From Allocoprobacillus sp002160865 (GTDB lineage: Bacteria > Bacillota_I > Bacilli_A > Erysipelotrichales > Coprobacillaceae): a stretch of 64,000 bases of DNA. The notes below the pieces were generated by a model that was not told the DNA's origin, did not search any database, and saw nothing but the letters and a program-made list of their open reading frames with translations. The translations under genes and the position numbers were made by a program. The stretch covers positions 1,860,001-1,924,000 of the forward strand of contig NZ_AP031415.1 of assembly GCF_042850985.1 (NCBI RefSeq). Direction: 5' to 3'. Of this stretch, positions 62,272 to 64,000 are shown piece by piece. Position 1 is the first letter of the stretch; each line of letters starts with the position of its first letter.

Positions 62272-63291
62272 CTATTGTACATGTTTTCCAACAATTTCTC
62301 CAATGCCTTTAATCTGTCTTAACAGTTCTGTATATTTTTTTGGTTTTAATGATTGTGGTCCATCACATAAAGCATGTTCTGGGTCATTATGCACTTCTAT
62401 CATCAATCCATCACATCCTGCAGCTACAGCAGCTTTCGCCATTGGCTCTACCAGCCACCATTTCCCTCCGGCATGAGATGGATCAATAATAATAGGTAAG
62501 TGTGTCAATCTCTTAATCACTGGAATCGCCTGTAAATCCAATGTGTTTCTTGTATAGCTTTCAAATGTTCTGATTCCTCTTTCACATAAAATCACATTGG
62601 GATTTCCACTTGCCATGATATATTCTGCACTCATGATCCATTCTTCATATGTTGCACTTAATCCTCTTTTTAATAATATTGGTTTCGTACATCTTCTTCC
62701 TACTTCTTTTAACAAATCAAAGTTTTGCATGTTTCTGGCTCCAATCTGAACCAGATCAACTTTTTCATTAAATTCATCAATATAATCAGCACTCATCAAT
62801 TCAGATACAATCGGTAATCCTGTTTCCTTTTTCGCTGCCACTAAGATATCCAATCCTGCTGTTCCCATTCCCTGAAAGGCATATGGTGATGTTCTAGGCT
62901 TGAACGCTCCCCCTCTTAACATATTCGCTCCAGCAGCTTTGGCTTCTCTGGCAATCGCAATGACCTGTTCCTTTGATTCAACTGAACATGGACCCGCTAT
63001 CAACGCCAGATGATCTCCACCAACCTTGACTCCACTGACATCTATAATGGAATCTTCAGGATGGAAGGCACGATTTGCCAACTTATAAGGTTCGCTGACA
63101 CGCATCACATGATCAACAACGGGTGACACTTCTAGTTGTTTAGGATCAACCTTTGTAACATCTCCTACCATTCCAATGACAGTTGTTTCTTCTCCTTTGG
63201 AAACATGAGCAACCAATCCAAAACTTTCAACCTTATTTACTAATTCTTTCACATCTTTTTCATTTGTATCTGGTTTTAAAACAATAATCAT
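62272..63291 (-). CDS. aroF: DAHP synthase, copy 2 (stand-alone copy)
   Basis: 339 residues, same architecture as copy 1. The barrel is essentially identical down to most third codon positions, while residues 1-42 differ at 22 places ('KPDTNEKDVKELVNKVES' against 'KPKTKDEDVQKIVKQVED'). The tail ends GKHVQ instead of GKKI. AAGGAGGAAG lies upstream of the ATG. No terminator is evident before the promoter of the copy 1 leader, so some read-through is possible. It probably supplies a differently regulated isozyme. Confidence 0.95.
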   Translation of the reverse strand: MIIVLKPDTNEKDVKELVNKVESFGLVAHVSKGEETTVIGMVGDVTKVDPKQLEVSPVVDHVMRVSEPYKLANRAFHPEDSIIDVSGVKVGGDHLALIAGPCSVESKEQVIAIAREAKAAGANMLRGGAFKPRTSPYAFQGMGTAGLDILVAAKKETGLPIVSELMSADYIDEFNEKVDLVQIGARNMQNFDLLKEVGRRCTKPILLKRGLSATYEEWIMSAEYIMASGNPNVILCERGIRTFESYTRNTLDLQAIPVIKRLTHLPIIIDPSHAGGKWWLVEPMAKAAVAAGCDGLMIEVHNDPEHALCDGPQSLKPKKYTELLRQIKGIGEIVGKHVQ

Positions 63292-63311
63292 CTTTCTTCC
63301 TCCTTATAATC

Positions 63312-63570
63312 AAAAAGTTCCTCCCATCATAAGGACGAGAGGAACGATCGTGTTACCACCTTACTTCACTTATATATCACTATATAAGCCTTATCAAGTA
63401 CGCCTGTCAACAGGTTCATACTCTGATGCTGTAACGGGCATTCCCGTGTAAGCCTACTTTTCTTTCAGCCACCTACTCCAAGATGTATTCAATGGTGCCT
63501 TGATTTCTTTTTCACCAGCCAAGAACTCTCTACGTCTAAGACTCTCCATTTACTCTTTCTTTTCCTTGTA
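63312..63570 (-). promoter_or_regulatory. T-box riboswitch, Tyr-type, before aroF copy 2
   Basis: Same elements as the copy 1 leader: 'GAGAGTTCTTGGCTGGTG', TAC specifier in GCT-TAC-A-CGGG, 'TAAGGTGGTAACACG'. The terminator GTTCCTCTCGTCC/GGATGGGAGGAAC has a longer stem. The outer stem I sequence differs from copy 1, so the two leaders diverge at their ends. Confidence 0.92.
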
Positions 63571-63604
63571 TTTGTTATATCATAACATACTTTTTAATAT
63601 AAAT

Positions 63605-64000
63605 CTATTCATTTGTTGTATTTGTTTCTGTTTGCTTAGTTGTTTCACTTTCTACTTTAACAATTTCATTATTCATAACCTTTTGAATATACTCTCTTGC
63701 CTTAGCAATTGACTGTTCATCTGGTTGTGTGACATAAACACCTTTTGGATTAACAGATGTCACATCACCTACTGTTGCCAGTTCTAATGTACGCTGCGAA
63801 GCATCTCCTGTCAAACGGAAAGACTGAACATCCCATGATGCCATATCACTAATTTGCATATTAATTAAAGATTTAATATCACTGGCACTTAAATTTGTTT
63901 CAAAACTATCTGATAATGATTCAAATACACTATCCATACTTGTAATTAAACTTGGTGAACAACATTTCTTGATAATCGCCTTCAACATCAACATCTGATT
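63605..64000 (-). CDS. LytR-CpsA-Psr family protein, C-terminal part
   Basis: The right edge cuts the gene; the last 131 residues are visible. 'NQMLMLKAIIKKCCSPSLIT', 'SLSDSFETNLSASDIKSLIN', 'WDVQSFRLTGDASQR' and 'YVTQPDEQSIAKAREYIQKV' match the end of the LCP domain, after which comes a Thr/Glu-rich tail. LCP enzymes join teichoic acids or capsule to peptidoglycan. The catalytic Arg/Asp region is outside the window. Its tail is about 50 nt from the second aroF leader. Confidence 0.85.
   Translation of the reverse strand, partial: NQMLMLKAIIKKCCSPSLITSMDSVFESLSDSFETNLSASDIKSLINMQISDMASWDVQSFRLTGDASQRTLELATVGDVTSVNPKGVYVTQPDEQSIAKAREYIQKVMNNEIVKVESETTKQTETNTTNE

Noticed and set aside
60871..63291. 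The two aroF copies as an assembly duplication
   Set aside because: The N-terminal 42 codons, tails and outer leader sequences differ clearly, so these are two real genes.

Overview
The window is AT-rich chromosomal DNA of a low-GC Gram-positive anaerobe. I infer a gut Erysipelotrichia-like Firmicute (Coprobacillus/Thomasclavelia type). The evidence is the Firmicute gene order coaE-dnaB-dnaI, T-box leaders, strong AGGAGG ribosome sites, near-consensus sigma-A promoters, a flavodiiron/rubredoxin oxygen-detoxification protein, sortase-B pili and cre-like sites. The species assignment is inference; nothing in the sequence names it. Most genes lie on the minus strand. I saw no rRNA, tRNA or CRISPR array.

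Layout. 1-5.5 kb: a partial MBOAT acyltransferase, a TVP38/DedA membrane protein, a PNPOx-like flavoprotein, and a two-gene unit of polyphosphate kinase followed by an unusual phosphofructokinase. 5.7-7.6 kb: a flavodiiron protein on the plus strand. 7.6-10.2 kb: a decayed stretch with a winged-helix regulator, a frameshifted PemK/ToxN-like ORF behind a row of hairpins, a ruined ABC ATPase, a diverged duplication and an intact RelBE-type toxin-antitoxin pair. 10.3-13.1 kb: metNIQ methionine importer under a Met T-box. 13.1-18.9 kb: CDF metal transporter, cysK, and a GNAT-thrS operon under a Thr T-box. 19-21.4 kb: pfkA-pyk. 21.5-30.7 kb: replication and repair block dnaE-polA-mutM-coaE-dnaB-dnaI. 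31-33.6 kb: TSCPD protein, ApbE and a duplicated FMN-binding-like lipoprotein with a cre site in its promoter. 33.7-35.8 kb: thyA-folA-plsC.

36-56 kb is the accessory region. It has two identical copies of a 2,442-bp IS66-family element, each with a perfect 8-bp target duplication, an IS3-family element, a ruined Fic gene and a DUF3307-like remnant. Between the IS66 copies lies a five-gene plus-strand pilus operon whose order (large adhesin, catalytically dead signal-peptidase homologue, backbone pilin, class B sortase, minor pilin) matches the streptococcal FCT pilus loci (cpa-sipA-fctA-srtC-fctB). The second IS66 copy interrupts a roughly 986-residue sortase-anchored surface protein, whose frame is restored exactly when the IS and one target duplication are removed.

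56-64 kb: a shikimate/aromatic operon (aroF, aroB, aroA, aroC, pheA, aroK) preceded by a second aroF copy. Each aroF has its own T-box leader with a Tyr (TAC) specifier. The two DAHP synthases are almost identical over the catalytic barrel but diverged in the N-terminal ferredoxin-like domain. The right edge cuts a LytR-CpsA-Psr protein.

Most promising for follow-up: the FCT-like pilus locus and its IS66-split neighbour, the gene-converted aroF pair under twin Tyr T-boxes, the FMN lipoprotein/ApbE pair with an altered flavinylation-type motif, the ppk-pfk operon, and the hairpin cluster at 8.95-9.06 kb.
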